64,000 bases of DNA from Leptolyngbya sp. Cla-17 (GTDB lineage: Bacteria > Cyanobacteriota > Cyanobacteriia > Leptolyngbyales > Leptolyngbyaceae): assembly GCF_016807185.1 (NCBI RefSeq), contig NZ_JAEVYN010000002.1:676528-740527 (forward strand), written 5' to 3'. The notes under the pieces are model-generated. The model saw only the letters and a program-made list of their open reading frames with translations, ran no database searches and was not told where the DNA came from. This document shows positions 1 through 8,906 of the stretch, one piece after another. Within the stretch, counting starts at the first letter, position 1. Each line of letters starts with the position of its first letter. The position numbers were made by a program, and so were the translations under genes.

Positions 1-225
1 GATTTGGCAACTTTAGTAACTGATGCTCTCGCTGCACCCAGCCTCAAATTGGCAGACGTGATGCAAATTGAGAACGTCAAGCTGTATCCTCAAGAGCGTT
101 GGGAAATGGGTTTAACAACTTCTGCGGAAGTGTGGAACGGGCGGCTAGCAATGTTAGGAATTGTAGCCGTAGTTATTGAACTGGTTACCGGAAGGGGCCT
201 TTTGCACGCGATCGGGCTGCTATAG
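1..225 (+). CDS. High-light-inducible protein (Hlip / Scp family), 5' end possibly cut by the window
   Basis: Single-helix chlorophyll-binding protein of the LHC-like superfamily, which in the thylakoid binds chlorophyll and carotenoid and protects photosystem assembly under stress. The C-terminal half carries the family signature EVWNGRLAMLG, with the Glu, Asn and Arg used for chlorophyll ligation and helix pairing, followed by one hydrophobic helix (IVAVVIELVTGRG). About 73 residues are visible. The frame is open to base 1 and the only in-window start near the edge is a TTG at base 4, so the true start may lie upstream. The family call is firm from the motif; the specific paralogue cannot be named. 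Confidence 0.87.
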   Translation, partial: DLATLVTDALAAPSLKLADVMQIENVKLYPQERWEMGLTTSAEVWNGRLAMLGIVAVVIELVTGRGLLHAIGLL

Positions 226-363
226 AGTTTTCTTCTTTTAAAAAATTGGCGGCGAGATAGAAAAGTGCCATTCGCGTAGCATCTTTACTAAAAAAATAGA
301 TTCTGTAAATGCGCTAAGCCTCAAATGCCTTTAATCGGGGTCTTTCTTATAACCCCTTGGTCT

Positions 364-924
364 TTATTGCTTTGCTGTTGATTGTTGGGTGTACCAGCGG
401 TACCATTCTTTAGAGCTACGAATGGCAATCCAAAGGAGCAATAAGGCAATCAGCCCTCCTTGTTTGGGAGCATCAAATGCAAAAAATACTAAGGTGATGC
501 AAAGCGCATCTTGGGCAAAAACGACCCAAACTGGAATCTGCTTGAATCGGTAGATCCAACCCGTTTGAACAAGCTGTAGCACCAGTGCCAGAGAGCCGCC
601 CGTAATGCCCAATAACCAGACTAGCCATTCTGATTTTATGGTCGTGCGTGCGATCGCTACACCAATAATGGCACCGACGATTGGACTGAATACAATTTGA
701 ATCGCTTGCAAAAAGCGTTGACTGGAGCGATTTTTGGAGGCGAAAATTTCAAGTAAAGACCAGCCAACTAGGATGCCCAGAACAACCGAAGGATTCATTC
801 TGGAAAGAATGGGCACTTGAGACCATAAGCTATCGCCGTAAAGCAAGCCAATCAGCAACAGAGGCAGTGCAAGACGTAGCCCCGCGGCGGCTGAGGCAGA
901 AAGTACTGCTAAAAGTTCAAGCAT
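364..924 (-). CDS. DUF4126 domain membrane protein
   Basis: A 186-residue integral membrane protein. It opens with an Ala/Gly-rich hydrophobic segment (LAVLSASAAAGLRLALPLL) and has four or five further hydrophobic stretches, ending in a short basic tail. This matches DUF4126 proteins, which have no assigned biochemical function. It stands alone, convergent with the Hlip gene and upstream of psbK in the same direction but separated by about 250 bases and a terminator. The start ATG is the first in the frame and gives a full-length family member. Function unknown. Confidence 0.75.
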   Translation of the reverse strand: MLELLAVLSASAAAGLRLALPLLLIGLLYGDSLWSQVPILSRMNPSVVLGILVGWSLLEIFASKNRSSQRFLQAIQIVFSPIVGAIIGVAIARTTIKSEWLVWLLGITGGSLALVLQLVQTGWIYRFKQIPVWVVFAQDALCITLVFFAFDAPKQGGLIALLLLWIAIRSSKEWYRWYTQQSTAKQ

Positions 925-1123
925 GAAATCAAGCTAACTGGATTTGGAACTAATGGCTACTTCTTTAGGCAGCAATGTTCGCGAAATGGTATGACGAACC
1001 ATCCAGCTTACGATCGCATCTATGATGATGACGCTATCAGGAAAAAGTTTATTTGATTGAGTGTGTCATTGAATTTGAAAAGAATCTGTATCAATGACAG
1101 TGCTCTTGAGGGCGATCGCCCAT

Positions 1124-1151
1124 AAAAAAGAGCAGATTGGTCTTCTGCTCT
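1124..1151 (-). terminator. Rho-independent terminator of psbK
   Basis: On the minus strand an 8-bp perfect stem (AGAGCAGA/TCTGCTCT, 7-nt loop) is followed directly by a run of six T. It lies about 25 bases beyond the psbK stop, the expected place for termination of this small abundant transcript. Confidence 0.8.
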
Positions 1152-1174
1152 CAAAAAATTGATGATTAACGTAA

Positions 1175-1312
1175 TTATCTAAAACCGATAGCTGCTTGCC
1201 AGACAAACGCCAGCAACAAGAAAAAGACTGGGATAATCGGTAGAATATCCACTAACGGATCGAAAATCGCGTAGGCTTCGGGCAGTTTTGCTAAGAGCAG
1301 CGCTACTTGCAT
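1175..1312 (-). CDS. psbK: Photosystem II reaction centre protein K precursor
   Basis: PsbK is a single-helix subunit of the photosystem II core, near CP43. The 45-residue product contains the near-invariant sequence KLPEAYAIFDPLVD, then the transmembrane helix and the conserved ending FVWQAAIGFR. The first eight residues (MQVALLLA) fit the short propeptide normally removed. The frame stays open further upstream, but the ATG at 1312 gives exactly the family length, so the longer reading is rejected. A hairpin terminator follows. Monocistronic. Confidence 0.96.
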   Translation of the reverse strand: MQVALLLAKLPEAYAIFDPLVDILPIIPVFFLLLAFVWQAAIGFR

Positions 1313-1504
1313 GAATAAATAACCTCTTGCACAAATTTTAGAATTTCCATAGATCCTAACATGGCAGGATACGCGGAGAATGACTGGTTCTTCCCAACTT
1401 GTGGTGAAGATGAATGCGATGGTTATTTTTTGCCGTTTATTTTTTTGCTTAAATTGGGCTATCATTGCGCCCTATCGGCTGTCCTTATTACATTTTTTCC
1501 CTTC

Positions 1505-2383
1505 ATGGAACGCATCGGATTTATTGGACTTGGACTGATGGGAAAGCCCATGGCGAAAAATCTACTTAAGGCGGGGTATGCCGTTACCGTCTTTAACCGT
1601 AGTCGGGGTGCAATGAATGAAATGGCGATCCTAGGGGCGCAACTGGCAAACTCTCCTAGTCTGGTTGCCCAGCAGTCTGACGTAGTGCTAACCTGCCTGC
1701 CCGATTCGCCTGATGTGGAGGGTGTTGTGTTAGGTGAAAATGGTATTTTGTCAGGTTCCCGCCCTGGAATGCTGTACATCGATCACTCAACGATCGCCCC
1801 AGCAACCTCTCGCAAACTTTACGACACTCTGAAAACTATAAGCATAAATGCATTGGATGCACCCGTTTCCGGTGGAGATATTGGAGCACAGCAGGGCACA
1901 CTGTCGATTATGGTGGGTGGTGATGAGGCCGCCTTTCAGCGATCTCTTCCCATTCTGCAAACTATGGGCAAGAATATCATCCATGTAGGTGAGGCTGGCG
2001 CTGGACAGGTGACCAAAGCCTGCAACCAAATTGTGGTAGCAATGACCGTGCAGGCAGTTGCCGAAGCCTTAACCCTGGCAAAAAAATCGGGAGTTGATCC
2101 AGCAAAAGTTCGTAACGCCTTGCTGGGTGGCTTTGCCCAAAGTCGCGTATTAGAAGTTCATGGACAGCGAATGATAGATCGCACCTTTCAACCCGGTTTT
2201 AAGCTGCGTCTACACCGCAAAGACATGAACATCGTCTTGCAAACTGGTAAAGAACTAAATTTGCCCCTTCTTGGCGCTGCCCAAGTCACTGAATTGATGA
2301 ACGCGATGATCGCCCAGGGTAAAGGCGAATTAGATAATTCTGCTCTGATTACCCTGTATGAAATTCTAGGCGGAATGGATTAG
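1505..2383 (+). CDS. NAD(P)-dependent oxidoreductase of the 3-hydroxyisobutyrate dehydrogenase family
   Basis: A 292-residue beta-hydroxyacid dehydrogenase (HIBADH/GLYR superfamily), which oxidises or reduces small hydroxyacids or semialdehydes such as glyoxylate. The N-terminus has the Rossmann fingerprint GFIGLGLMGKPMAKNL. The substrate signature DAPVSGGDIGAQQGTLSIMV lies near residue 120, and the catalytic-lysine helix (GAGQVTKACNQIVV) near residue 170. The frame is open further upstream, but homologues begin at MERIGFIGLG, so the ATG at 1505 is chosen. Tartronate-semialdehyde/glyoxylate reductase is as likely as true HIBADH; the exact substrate is not readable from sequence. Confidence 0.88.
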   Translation: MERIGFIGLGLMGKPMAKNLLKAGYAVTVFNRSRGAMNEMAILGAQLANSPSLVAQQSDVVLTCLPDSPDVEGVVLGENGILSGSRPGMLYIDHSTIAPATSRKLYDTLKTISINALDAPVSGGDIGAQQGTLSIMVGGDEAAFQRSLPILQTMGKNIIHVGEAGAGQVTKACNQIVVAMTVQAVAEALTLAKKSGVDPAKVRNALLGGFAQSRVLEVHGQRMIDRTFQPGFKLRLHRKDMNIVLQTGKELNLPLLGAAQVTELMNAMIAQGKGELDNSALITLYEILGGMD

Positions 2384-2465
2384 AGAGACCAATATTCCGT
2401 GATGCCGTCGAAGGTTCCACCCAAACAGTATTAATGAGACAGCTTTAGCTTAGAAAAAAGTTAGG

Positions 2466-3620
2466 TTACAAATCGCTAGCATCGGCTTTCTTCAATTGGC
2501 GTTTAAGGGTGCGAAGTCCGCCCAAGCCCAACAAGGCACCTAAAATGGTTGCAGGTTCGGGAACCGCGGCAGCAGGAACCGCTGTGATGCCGATTGGACG
2601 CAGCAAACTGCCATCTGTGAACAGATCACCTGAGAAAATAGAGGCGCTTCCCTGCGCTTGATCAAATGCCAGAATTGAGCCAATGTTTTGATTGCGCGTA
2701 TCGAACCCCATTGCATACAGATCGTTGCTATCAGCACCAAACGTCAGGCTACCAACATAGTTTTTGCTAGGGATGGTGCCTGTGTAATTGGTTGACAGCA
2801 CACTCAACAGAGTTCCCGCAAAGTCATACTGGCGGATGCCACCCGCAAAATCGCTTACATATAGGCTTTGAGCATCGGGCGCGATCGCCAACCCTAAGAG
2901 GCTGATAAATCCTGGTGATTCTGGCAAGAGTGCCGGTTGTTCAATAAAGACTGTGGGCGTGGTGGTCGGCGCTAACCCCAACACCTGTTCTGGGCTATAG
3001 CGTAGAACTTGACTGTCATAGAGAAACCCTAGATCCCCATTGGGTTTATTGACCGTGCCCTGCGTGGTGACATACAGGCTACCATCGGGGGCAAATAGCA
3101 GACCATTTGGACCATTCAACCCGTCGAGAGTCCCTAAGCCACCATTGTTATCGGAAGCAAAAACACTTAAAAAATTGCCTGTTGTCCCATCAAATTTAAG
3201 GATTTGATTGCTACGAAAACTACTGACATAAAGGTTGCCATCGGGTCCAAAGGCATTGCCATAAGGACGAGTTAAGCCATTGCCAGCCGCCGCTACTCCC
3301 AAATATTGCCCATAAGGATTAAACCGCAGCACAGCGGAATTAGTGGGATAAAGAGGATCAAATAAATTGCCGCCACTGTTGCCCCCCACACTGACATATA
3401 GATTGCCATCCGGTCCGAAGGTCAGATCGTCTGGATCTTCTAATCCATTCATTCCAGGACTAGTAAAGTCTCCTAAAAAGGTGCCTGTGGTTTCATCGAA
3501 CAGAATAATGCGATCGCTGGCACTGTTTCCAACTAAAAGAGCCGCTTCCGCTTGCATTGAGGTAATGCCTAAGATCGCAAAAACACCGAAGGCAACAGAT
3601 GAGTTGAATGGATTGAGCAT
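2466..3620 (-). CDS. PEP-CTERM-anchored NHL/beta-propeller-like exported protein
   Basis: A 384-residue exported protein. An N-terminal signal peptide ends near MQAEA. The body has repeats of the kind FGPDGNLYVSSF and FAPDGSLYVTT spaced about 50-60 residues apart, typical of NHL/SMP-30-type beta-propeller blades. The C-terminus is a PEP-CTERM sorting signal: VPEPATILG, a hydrophobic stretch and a basic tail (LKRQLKK). PEP-CTERM proteins are processed by exosortases and often go with extracellular polysaccharide. No exosortase gene is in the window. Ligand or enzymatic role unknown; neighbours give no clue. Confidence 0.82.
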   Translation of the reverse strand: MLNPFNSSVAFGVFAILGITSMQAEAALLVGNSASDRIILFDETTGTFLGDFTSPGMNGLEDPDDLTFGPDGNLYVSVGGNSGGNLFDPLYPTNSAVLRFNPYGQYLGVAAAGNGLTRPYGNAFGPDGNLYVSSFRSNQILKFDGTTGNFLSVFASDNNGGLGTLDGLNGPNGLLFAPDGSLYVTTQGTVNKPNGDLGFLYDSQVLRYSPEQVLGLAPTTTPTVFIEQPALLPESPGFISLLGLAIAPDAQSLYVSDFAGGIRQYDFAGTLLSVLSTNYTGTIPSKNYVGSLTFGADSNDLYAMGFDTRNQNIGSILAFDQAQGSASIFSGDLFTDGSLLRPIGITAVPAAAVPEPATILGALLGLGGLRTLKRQLKKADASDL

Positions 3621-3745
3621 GAAGTTTTTAATTAGGCAGAATATGTAGACTCATTGTCGAAGTCTACGTATATCTACGATGTATTCAAACCAACAAAAGC
3701 TTCAGGCAGGCTATAAAGAGACGGTGAAGTTTAGCTGTTTTTGGT

Positions 3746-4708
3746 TTATGGTCGTTTGACAATCCACTCAACCACTTGCTGTCCTAAGCGAATATTATCA
3801 AGGCGATCGATTTCTCGAATGCCTGTCGGGCTAGTCACATTCACTTCGGTCAGGTAGCCGCCAATAATATCAATCCCAACAAAGAGCAGACCGTCACGAC
3901 GCAGGGTGGGTGCAAGCTGAGCGCAAATATCTCGTTCGCGATCGCTAATATCGGTTTGGGCCACTCTGCCGCCCACTGCCATATTGCCGCGAAACTCCTT
4001 TCCGGTGGGAACGCGGTTAACAGCACCAATGGGTTCACCATTCAGCAAAATAATCCGCTTGTCTCCCAATTTGGCTTCTGGTAAATAGGTTTGCACCATA
4101 ACAGGCACCTGTGCTTGAAAAGTGCTGATTTCGACCAGGGAATTGAAGTTGCGATCGCCGGGATCAAGAAACAAAATTCCTTCTCCCGCCTTGCCGCCCA
4201 AAGGCTTGATAATGGCGGCTCCCTTACGTTCCAAAAATTCTCGAATCACCTGCTTATCCTGACTCACGATGGTTTCAGGAATTGCCTGAGTAAATTGCAG
4301 TGCATACATTTTCTCGTTTGCAGCGCGAATTCCTTGGGGCGCGTTGATTACCAGGGTCTTTGCCGGATCAACATAATCCAAAATATAAGTCGCATAGAGA
4401 TAGGGAACCGTAACGGGTGGATCGGTTCGCATGAAAACGGCATCCATCTCTTCTAACAGTCGCCGTTCTGGTTGACCCACTTCAAACCAGGGCGTTGCTG
4501 CGACCCACAGCCCATCTACTAAAGTGACGGGCGTAAGCTGTACAGGTTGAAGCAACGCGGAAGCTTTCCCATCAATGACGCCAAGGGAGTTTGCCTGAGT
4601 AATCCAAACCTCATGCCCTAACACTTGGGCAGCTTCCATTAATGCCACGCTGGTGTCGTGACCTGGATCTAGCCGCGCGATCGGATCGATGATGAAGGTA
4701 AATTTCAC
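3746..4708 (-). CDS. gshB: Glutathione synthetase
   Basis: ATP-grasp ligase that joins gamma-glutamylcysteine and glycine to make glutathione. The 320-residue length is normal for bacterial GshB. Visible landmarks are the N-terminal domain (FIIDPIARLDPGHDTSVALM), the ATP-grasp core IIKPLGGKAGEGI near residue 165, the RIILLNGEPIGAVNRVP strand, and the C-terminal metal/ATP site EVNVTSPTGIREI. It lies just downstream of grxC in the same direction (82-base gap), pairing glutathione synthesis with a glutathione-dependent glutaredoxin. Probably one transcript. Confidence 0.95.
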   Translation of the reverse strand: MKFTFIIDPIARLDPGHDTSVALMEAAQVLGHEVWITQANSLGVIDGKASALLQPVQLTPVTLVDGLWVAATPWFEVGQPERRLLEEMDAVFMRTDPPVTVPYLYATYILDYVDPAKTLVINAPQGIRAANEKMYALQFTQAIPETIVSQDKQVIREFLERKGAAIIKPLGGKAGEGILFLDPGDRNFNSLVEISTFQAQVPVMVQTYLPEAKLGDKRIILLNGEPIGAVNRVPTGKEFRGNMAVGGRVAQTDISDRERDICAQLAPTLRRDGLLFVGIDIIGGYLTEVNVTSPTGIREIDRLDNIRLGQQVVEWIVKRP

Positions 4709-4790
4709 AAGTAGTTCCTGGGGTTAAAGCAAGAAGGGGTAAGCATTGGGAAAATAAATCTTGGAACGGCTGGCCATCCAGTTCCAAAAA

Positions 4791-5051
4791 CTAACCTGCC
4801 AAAAGGGGATCGAGCTTATTTGCTGAGTCTAAGGCGTGTAGGTCGTCGCAGCCACCAATATATTGATCGTTGATAAAGATTTGAGGCACCGATCGCCGTC
4901 CCTGCGATCGCTTCGCCATAACTGCCCGTGCCGCTTCATCTCCATCAATACAGTGTTCTGTAAACTCAACTCCTTTTTTGGTTAGCAAAGCTTTCGCCCG
5001 CACACAAAAGGGGCAGGTACTCCAGGTATAAACTTCCACGTTGGCAGACAT
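4791..5051 (-). CDS. grxC: Glutaredoxin 3
   Basis: Small dithiol glutaredoxin (86 residues) that reduces disulfides and glutathionylated proteins with glutathione. The active site is CPFC (STCPFCVRAKALL); the TVPQIF-like cis-proline segment appears as RSVPQIFIND, and the GSH-binding IGGCDDLHAL motif follows. Length and motifs match the GrxC family. It lies immediately upstream of gshB in the same direction, an arrangement familiar in cyanobacteria. Confidence 0.94.
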   Translation of the reverse strand: MSANVEVYTWSTCPFCVRAKALLTKKGVEFTEHCIDGDEAARAVMAKRSQGRRSVPQIFINDQYIGGCDDLHALDSANKLDPLLAG

Positions 5052-5127
5052 AGTTCTTTACATTTATGTTTAGCTTCATTCTACTCGTTTGTGTGCGGTA
5101 GACATGCGATAGCCCGTTTTATCAGAA

Positions 5128-5643
5128 CTACGGAGGACTGGTAGGCAAGGGGTTATCCGTTGCCGTTGGGGTTGAAGGCACCACTGCTATGGTCAAGGAA
5201 CGTTCTTCTAAATCGCATCCCTGGACTTGAACTTGAACCGTGATCGGATCATTCGTTAGAGTTTTAGGAGCCGTATAAACGGAACGGCTGTTGGCAGAAC
5301 TGCCTTGAGGATTGAGCTTACCGTACTCGGCTTTCCAAGTGAACAGCACGGGCTGACGATCTGGATTTTCTAACCGAACTGTAATGGCTCGTTTCTCCCC
5401 GACTGGAACGGCAATGGGCAGTCCTTCGGGAAGCTGAGGTTCTTCGGCAGATAGCTCCGGACTGAGGCTGAGCCTGTTGACAGAGACACTGAGAATTCTT
5501 GCCCTGCAAATGTTGCCAGCAGTTTCACTCTTAAATAGAGGTTGAAGTATCAAGTCCCAGGTGCCATAGCCAATAATTGCCGCGATCGCAATAGGCGAAC
5601 CTACACGGCTAATTTGCTCAATCCAAGACTGATTTTCTGGCAT
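5128..5643 (-). CDS. Membrane-anchored protein with Ig-like exported domain, function unknown
   Basis: A 171-residue protein with one N-terminal transmembrane anchor (IAIAAIIGYGTWDLI) and a predicted periplasmic remainder. The segment VRLENPDRQPVLFTWKAEYG, and the SVYTAPKTLTNDPITVQVQV run after it, read as beta-strands of an Ig-like or cadherin-like fold. Two cysteines (NICRA, GCDLEE) could pair. The C-terminus is Pro/Thr rich. No catalytic motif is visible and the family is not recognised. It precedes grxC/gshB in the same direction, but nothing ties it to glutathione metabolism. Confidence 0.55.
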   Translation of the reverse strand: MPENQSWIEQISRVGSPIAIAAIIGYGTWDLILQPLFKSETAGNICRARILSVSVNRLSLSPELSAEEPQLPEGLPIAVPVGEKRAITVRLENPDRQPVLFTWKAEYGKLNPQGSSANSRSVYTAPKTLTNDPITVQVQVQGCDLEERSLTIAVVPSTPTATDNPLPTSPP

Positions 5644-5951
5644 GATGAGGGACGAGTGCTAAACCACACTGCTTTTGACCATATCAAACTTTGGCAGTGG
5701 ATCTTTGGCAATGATTCATTGTCCGCTGATTGGAATGGCGCTCTTTAAAGATTGTCATCTCAGTATAGATTTCTGCGACGATGGTATAGCGGTGGTTGAT
5801 TGCATGATTAATCTGAATGAGAATTGTGCGATCGCAGCGCAGCTTGTCAAATGGTTGGAGTTGAACACGGAAGCGATACCTAGCGGTACCTCAGTACTAA
5901 AGGCTATTCCGAAGTTCTAGTTTGACCGTCACCCACTCTTAACTAATTTAT
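5644..5951. other. Intergenic region between divergent genes; no confident gene
   Basis: This 308-base gap separates a leftward membrane-anchor gene from the rightward DUF427 gene, so it should hold two promoters. An 81-codon frame (5675-5920) exists but has no family resemblance, no clear ribosome site and unremarkable composition, so it is not called. No strong hairpin or repeat was seen. Confidence 0.4.
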
Positions 5952-6446
5952 ATGCATCCAGATCGCATCGATCCTCAGCCCGGTCAAGAGTCTGTGTGGG
6001 ATTATCCCCGTCCTCCGCGATTGGAAGAAACCTCAAAACACATCCAAATTATTTTTAATGGAGTGGCGATCGCCGATACCCATCAGGCTAAACGAGTGGT
6101 GGAAACTAGCCATCCGCCGGTTTACTATATTCCTCCTGCTGACATCAAGCTGGAATATTTGGTAAAAAGCCCACGCTCTACCTATTGCGAATGGAAAGGA
6201 CAGGGTGCTTACTACACCATTGTGGTTGGCGATAAGCAGGCTGAAAACGTGGGCTGGTACTATCCGCAGCCCACAGATGACTTTGCCGCTATCAAAGATC
6301 ACGTTGCTTTTTATCCGGCCCCCATGGATGCTTGCTACATAGATGGCGAAAAAGTAGAACCTCAACCTGGTAGCTTTTATGGCGGCTGGATTACCAGTGA
6401 TATCGTTGGACCTTTTAAGGGTGCGGCTGGGAGTTGGGGTTGGTAA
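5952..6446 (+). CDS. DUF427 domain-containing protein
   Basis: A 164-residue soluble protein matching DUF427, a small beta-rich domain of unknown function found across bacteria and fungi. Recognisable blocks are FNGVAIADTHQAKRVVET, VYYIPPADIKLEYL, YCEWKGQGAYYTIVV, VGWYYPQP and DHVAFYPAPMDACYIDGE, in the family order. It is followed three bases later by the ribokinase gene, so the two are probably co-transcribed. The pairing does not reveal its role. Confidence 0.85.
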   Translation: MHPDRIDPQPGQESVWDYPRPPRLEETSKHIQIIFNGVAIADTHQAKRVVETSHPPVYYIPPADIKLEYLVKSPRSTYCEWKGQGAYYTIVVGDKQAENVGWYYPQPTDDFAAIKDHVAFYPAPMDACYIDGEKVEPQPGSFYGGWITSDIVGPFKGAAGSWGW

Positions 6447-6449
6447 GCC

Positions 6450-7376
6450 ATGTCTGTAACTGTCTTCGGCAGCCTGAATATGGATTTGGTCGTGCGAACA
6501 CCCCGCTTACTTCAGTCCGGTGAAACGCTGATTGGCTCAGATTTTTACACAACACCGGGCGGCAAGGGTGCCAATCAAGCGGTGGCAGTGGCAAAATTAG
6601 GCATTTCGACAGAAATAATTGGTCGGGTAGGAACGGATCCATTTGGCTTAGAGCTTCTTGCTGAATTAAAAGCTCTTGGAGTTGGAACGGATGGTGTTTT
6701 GGTGGATGCCACACATTCAGGCGTTGCCGTGATTACCGTAGCGGCAACGGGCGAGAACCAAATTATTGGGGTGTTTGGGGCAAACGGCAATGTGGATCAG
6801 ATTGATGTGGAGCGGCTGAAAGCAGTGCTACCAAAGACTAAATTGTTACTGCTACAACTAGAAGTGCCGATCGCGGCAGTAAAGCAAGCGGCACAAGTGG
6901 CCCATGGGTTGGGTGTGCAGGTGATTCTCGATCCGGCTCCGGTCCCGGCTGAAGCGATCGCCCCTTTATATCCCTTCATTGATATTCTCGTGCCTAACGA
7001 AATAGAGGCCGGACAGTTGGTTGGATTTTTGGTCAATTCCCCTGAGACAGCTGCACTGGCAGCTAGGGTGCTGCAACAACAGGGAGCTAAAACGGTGATC
7101 GTCAAGCTAGGCGCTCAAGGGGTATTTTGTGCAGCGCCAGATGAAACATTTTTTGTTCCAGCTTTTAACGTTGAGGCGATCGACACGGTAGCGGCAGGAG
7201 ATGCCTTTGCTGGAGGCCTGGCGGCGGCTTTGGTAGAAGGTGCATCGCTCCAGCAGGCAGTGATTTGGGGTGCTGCCGCTGGGGCTCTGGCGACCATTAA
7301 AAAAGGGGCGCAAGCCGCTATGCCTGATCGCCCCACTTTTAATGCATTTCTTGCCGCGAATGGAGTAATGTCTTAG
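6450..7376 (+). CDS. rbsK: Ribokinase (PfkB family sugar kinase)
   Basis: A 308-residue PfkB-family kinase, best matched to ribokinase (ribose + ATP to ribose-5-phosphate). It shows the N-terminal substrate region GSLNMDLVVRTPRL, signature 1 (TPGGKGANQAVAVAKLG) and signature 2 with the catalytic Asp (DTVAAGDAFAGGLAAAL). It starts three bases after the DUF427 gene, and its end overlaps the convergent FKBP gene by four bases. No ribose transporter is nearby, so salvage of nucleoside-derived ribose is a plausible role (inference). Another pentose or nucleoside kinase activity is possible. Confidence 0.88.
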   Translation: MSVTVFGSLNMDLVVRTPRLLQSGETLIGSDFYTTPGGKGANQAVAVAKLGISTEIIGRVGTDPFGLELLAELKALGVGTDGVLVDATHSGVAVITVAATGENQIIGVFGANGNVDQIDVERLKAVLPKTKLLLLQLEVPIAAVKQAAQVAHGLGVQVILDPAPVPAEAIAPLYPFIDILVPNEIEAGQLVGFLVNSPETAALAARVLQQQGAKTVIVKLGAQGVFCAAPDETFFVPAFNVEAIDTVAAGDAFAGGLAAALVEGASLQQAVIWGAAAGALATIKKGAQAAMPDRPTFNAFLAANGVMS

Positions 7377-7924
7377 CCTGCGCCCAAAAGCTCCACATCA
7401 AATACTAGGGTTGCATTGGGCGGAATGACTCCACCGGCTCCACGAGCGCCATAGCCCAAGTCGGGTGGAATCACAAGTTGACGGCGACCGCCAATTTTCA
7501 TGGTGGAAAGCCCTTCATCCCAGCCTTTAATTACTTGTCCAGCACCCAGCTTGAACTTAAAGGGAGTGCCGCGATCGCGAGAGCTATCAAACTTGGTGCC
7601 ATCTTCCAGAGTGCCGATGTAATGCACACTCACGGTTTGACCTTTGACAGGGTCAGCACCCGTACCTTGAACCAAATCAAGGTATTTGAGACCAGAGGCA
7701 GTTGTAACGTAATTTTTAGAAGCTTCCACTTTTTTTGCAGTTGTAATTGGGGTTTCAGACGATTGGGCGATTAGCTGGGCAGTCTTGGGCAGGGTGGCTT
7801 CAATCGCTTCCGTGGTTGGTAGCTTGGACGCGATCGCAGTCGGTTGTCCACCACCAAACTGGGCAATCACCAGAACCAGCACACATGCCAGCATGACTCC
7901 TACACTGACTAAAATATCTTTCAC
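7373..7924 (-). CDS. FKBP-type peptidyl-prolyl cis-trans isomerase, exported
   Basis: A 183-residue FKBP prolyl isomerase. An N-terminal hydrophobic segment (VMLACVLVLVIAQFGGG) acts as signal or anchor, a Ser/Thr/Lys linker follows, and the FKBP domain fills the C-terminal 110 residues: GLKYLDLVQGTGADP, VSVHYIGTLEDGTKFDSS, GQVIKGWDEGL, and the ending GVIPPNATLVFDVELL. These are the conserved ligand-pocket strands. It probably acts in the periplasm or thylakoid lumen on newly exported proteins. Convergent with rbsK, overlapping it by four bases. Confidence 0.92.
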   Translation of the reverse strand: MKDILVSVGVMLACVLVLVIAQFGGGQPTAIASKLPTTEAIEATLPKTAQLIAQSSETPITTAKKVEASKNYVTTASGLKYLDLVQGTGADPVKGQTVSVHYIGTLEDGTKFDSSRDRGTPFKFKLGAGQVIKGWDEGLSTMKIGGRRQLVIPPDLGYGARGAGGVIPPNATLVFDVELLGAG

Positions 7925-8069
7925 AGCAAGTCTCCTGTGTCGTATCTGTTTACAGTCAGCCGTTGCAACACCAACGCTAACGCTTAGACATTGTAACCAT
8001 TTCGGTGTTCGTTCGATCTGTTGAGTTCGTTCACAGTTTTAGCGGCAGTTTTTAGGATTAGCGTGACGA

Positions 8070-8831
8070 CTAAGTTTCTGCTAGCGATCGCGCCAGAGCT
8101 ATATCAAAGTAGGATTTTTCACCTGGATTGCCTGCGATGATTTGAAAGGGCGCATCCGGTTCGCCAAACTGATCGAGCACGATCGCTGCTCCCGAAAAGT
8201 TGTGATTTTTAGTGTAATCATTCAAGGTGATCACCGTTTTTAGCCCCGCTTGAGCCGCAGATTTTAAGCCTTGCTGCGAGTCTTCCAGCGCCAAACAATC
8301 CTCTGGTTTTAACCCCATTTTTTCCAAAGCATAGAGATAGATATCAGGAGCAGGCTTTTTCGCGGGAACAATATCTCCCGCCGCGATCACCTCAAACCAG
8401 GAAAGGCTATCGGGTGCTAGCGCCGCTTCCAAGAGTGCCGTCACGTTTTCTGGAGTGGTGGTGGTAGCGATCGCCAACCTGACTCCAGCGTCACGCGCTT
8501 CCTGAATCAGTCGCCGCACTCCTGGACGCAAAGGAATGCTACCTGCCTGAATCAACGCTTTATAGTGCTTTGTTTTTAGCTTGTGGATTGTGGCTGCCCA
8601 CGTTGCCGCATCCGTAGTTAACGGATAACCGGGCTGATCTTCCTGCAAATACCGCTGCAATCGCTCCTTGCCGCCTGTGGTTTCCAGCAATTCGCCGTAG
8701 CGTTCCACTGTCCATTCCCAGTCTAAACCTGACTCTGCAAAGGCTCGGTTAAAGGCAATTCGGTGTCCATCTCGCTCGGTGTCGGCAAGGGTTCCGTCTA
8801 CATCAAAAATGAGGGCTTGAAGTTTGGGCAT
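8070..8831 (-). CDS. HAD-superfamily hydrolase, CbbY-like
   Basis: A 253-residue HAD subfamily IA phosphatase. Motif I is DVDGTLADTERDGHR, motif II is IATTTTPENV, motif III is the lysine in VPAKKPAPDIYLYAL, and motif IV is ALEDSQQGLKSA. The overall pattern, with a helical cap after motif I, is that of CbbY, a phosphatase of the Rubisco inhibitor xylulose-1,5-bisphosphate, and of beta-phosphoglucomutase relatives. CbbY is a good guess in a phototroph, but the substrate cannot be read from sequence. No Rubisco gene lies nearby. Confidence 0.85.
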   Translation of the reverse strand: MPKLQALIFDVDGTLADTERDGHRIAFNRAFAESGLDWEWTVERYGELLETTGGKERLQRYLQEDQPGYPLTTDAATWAATIHKLKTKHYKALIQAGSIPLRPGVRRLIQEARDAGVRLAIATTTTPENVTALLEAALAPDSLSWFEVIAAGDIVPAKKPAPDIYLYALEKMGLKPEDCLALEDSQQGLKSAAQAGLKTVITLNDYTKNHNFSGAAIVLDQFGEPDAPFQIIAGNPGEKSYFDIALARSLAET

Positions 8832-8906
8832 AAAAGTTAGAGAAGGGTGAAATGAGGAATTACAAACAGCGGTTGCTGGGGAAAGAGGGAAGAGAAAAAC
8901 TCAAAA

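Noticed and set aside
1361..1504. N-terminal extension of the hydroxyisobutyrate-dehydrogenase-like gene
   Set aside because: The extra residues are unrelated to the family, and the Rossmann motif begins right after the ATG at 1505.
5675..5920. 81-codon open frame in the gap before the DUF427 gene
   Set aside because: No family resemblance, no convincing ribosome site, and position in a divergent promoter region.
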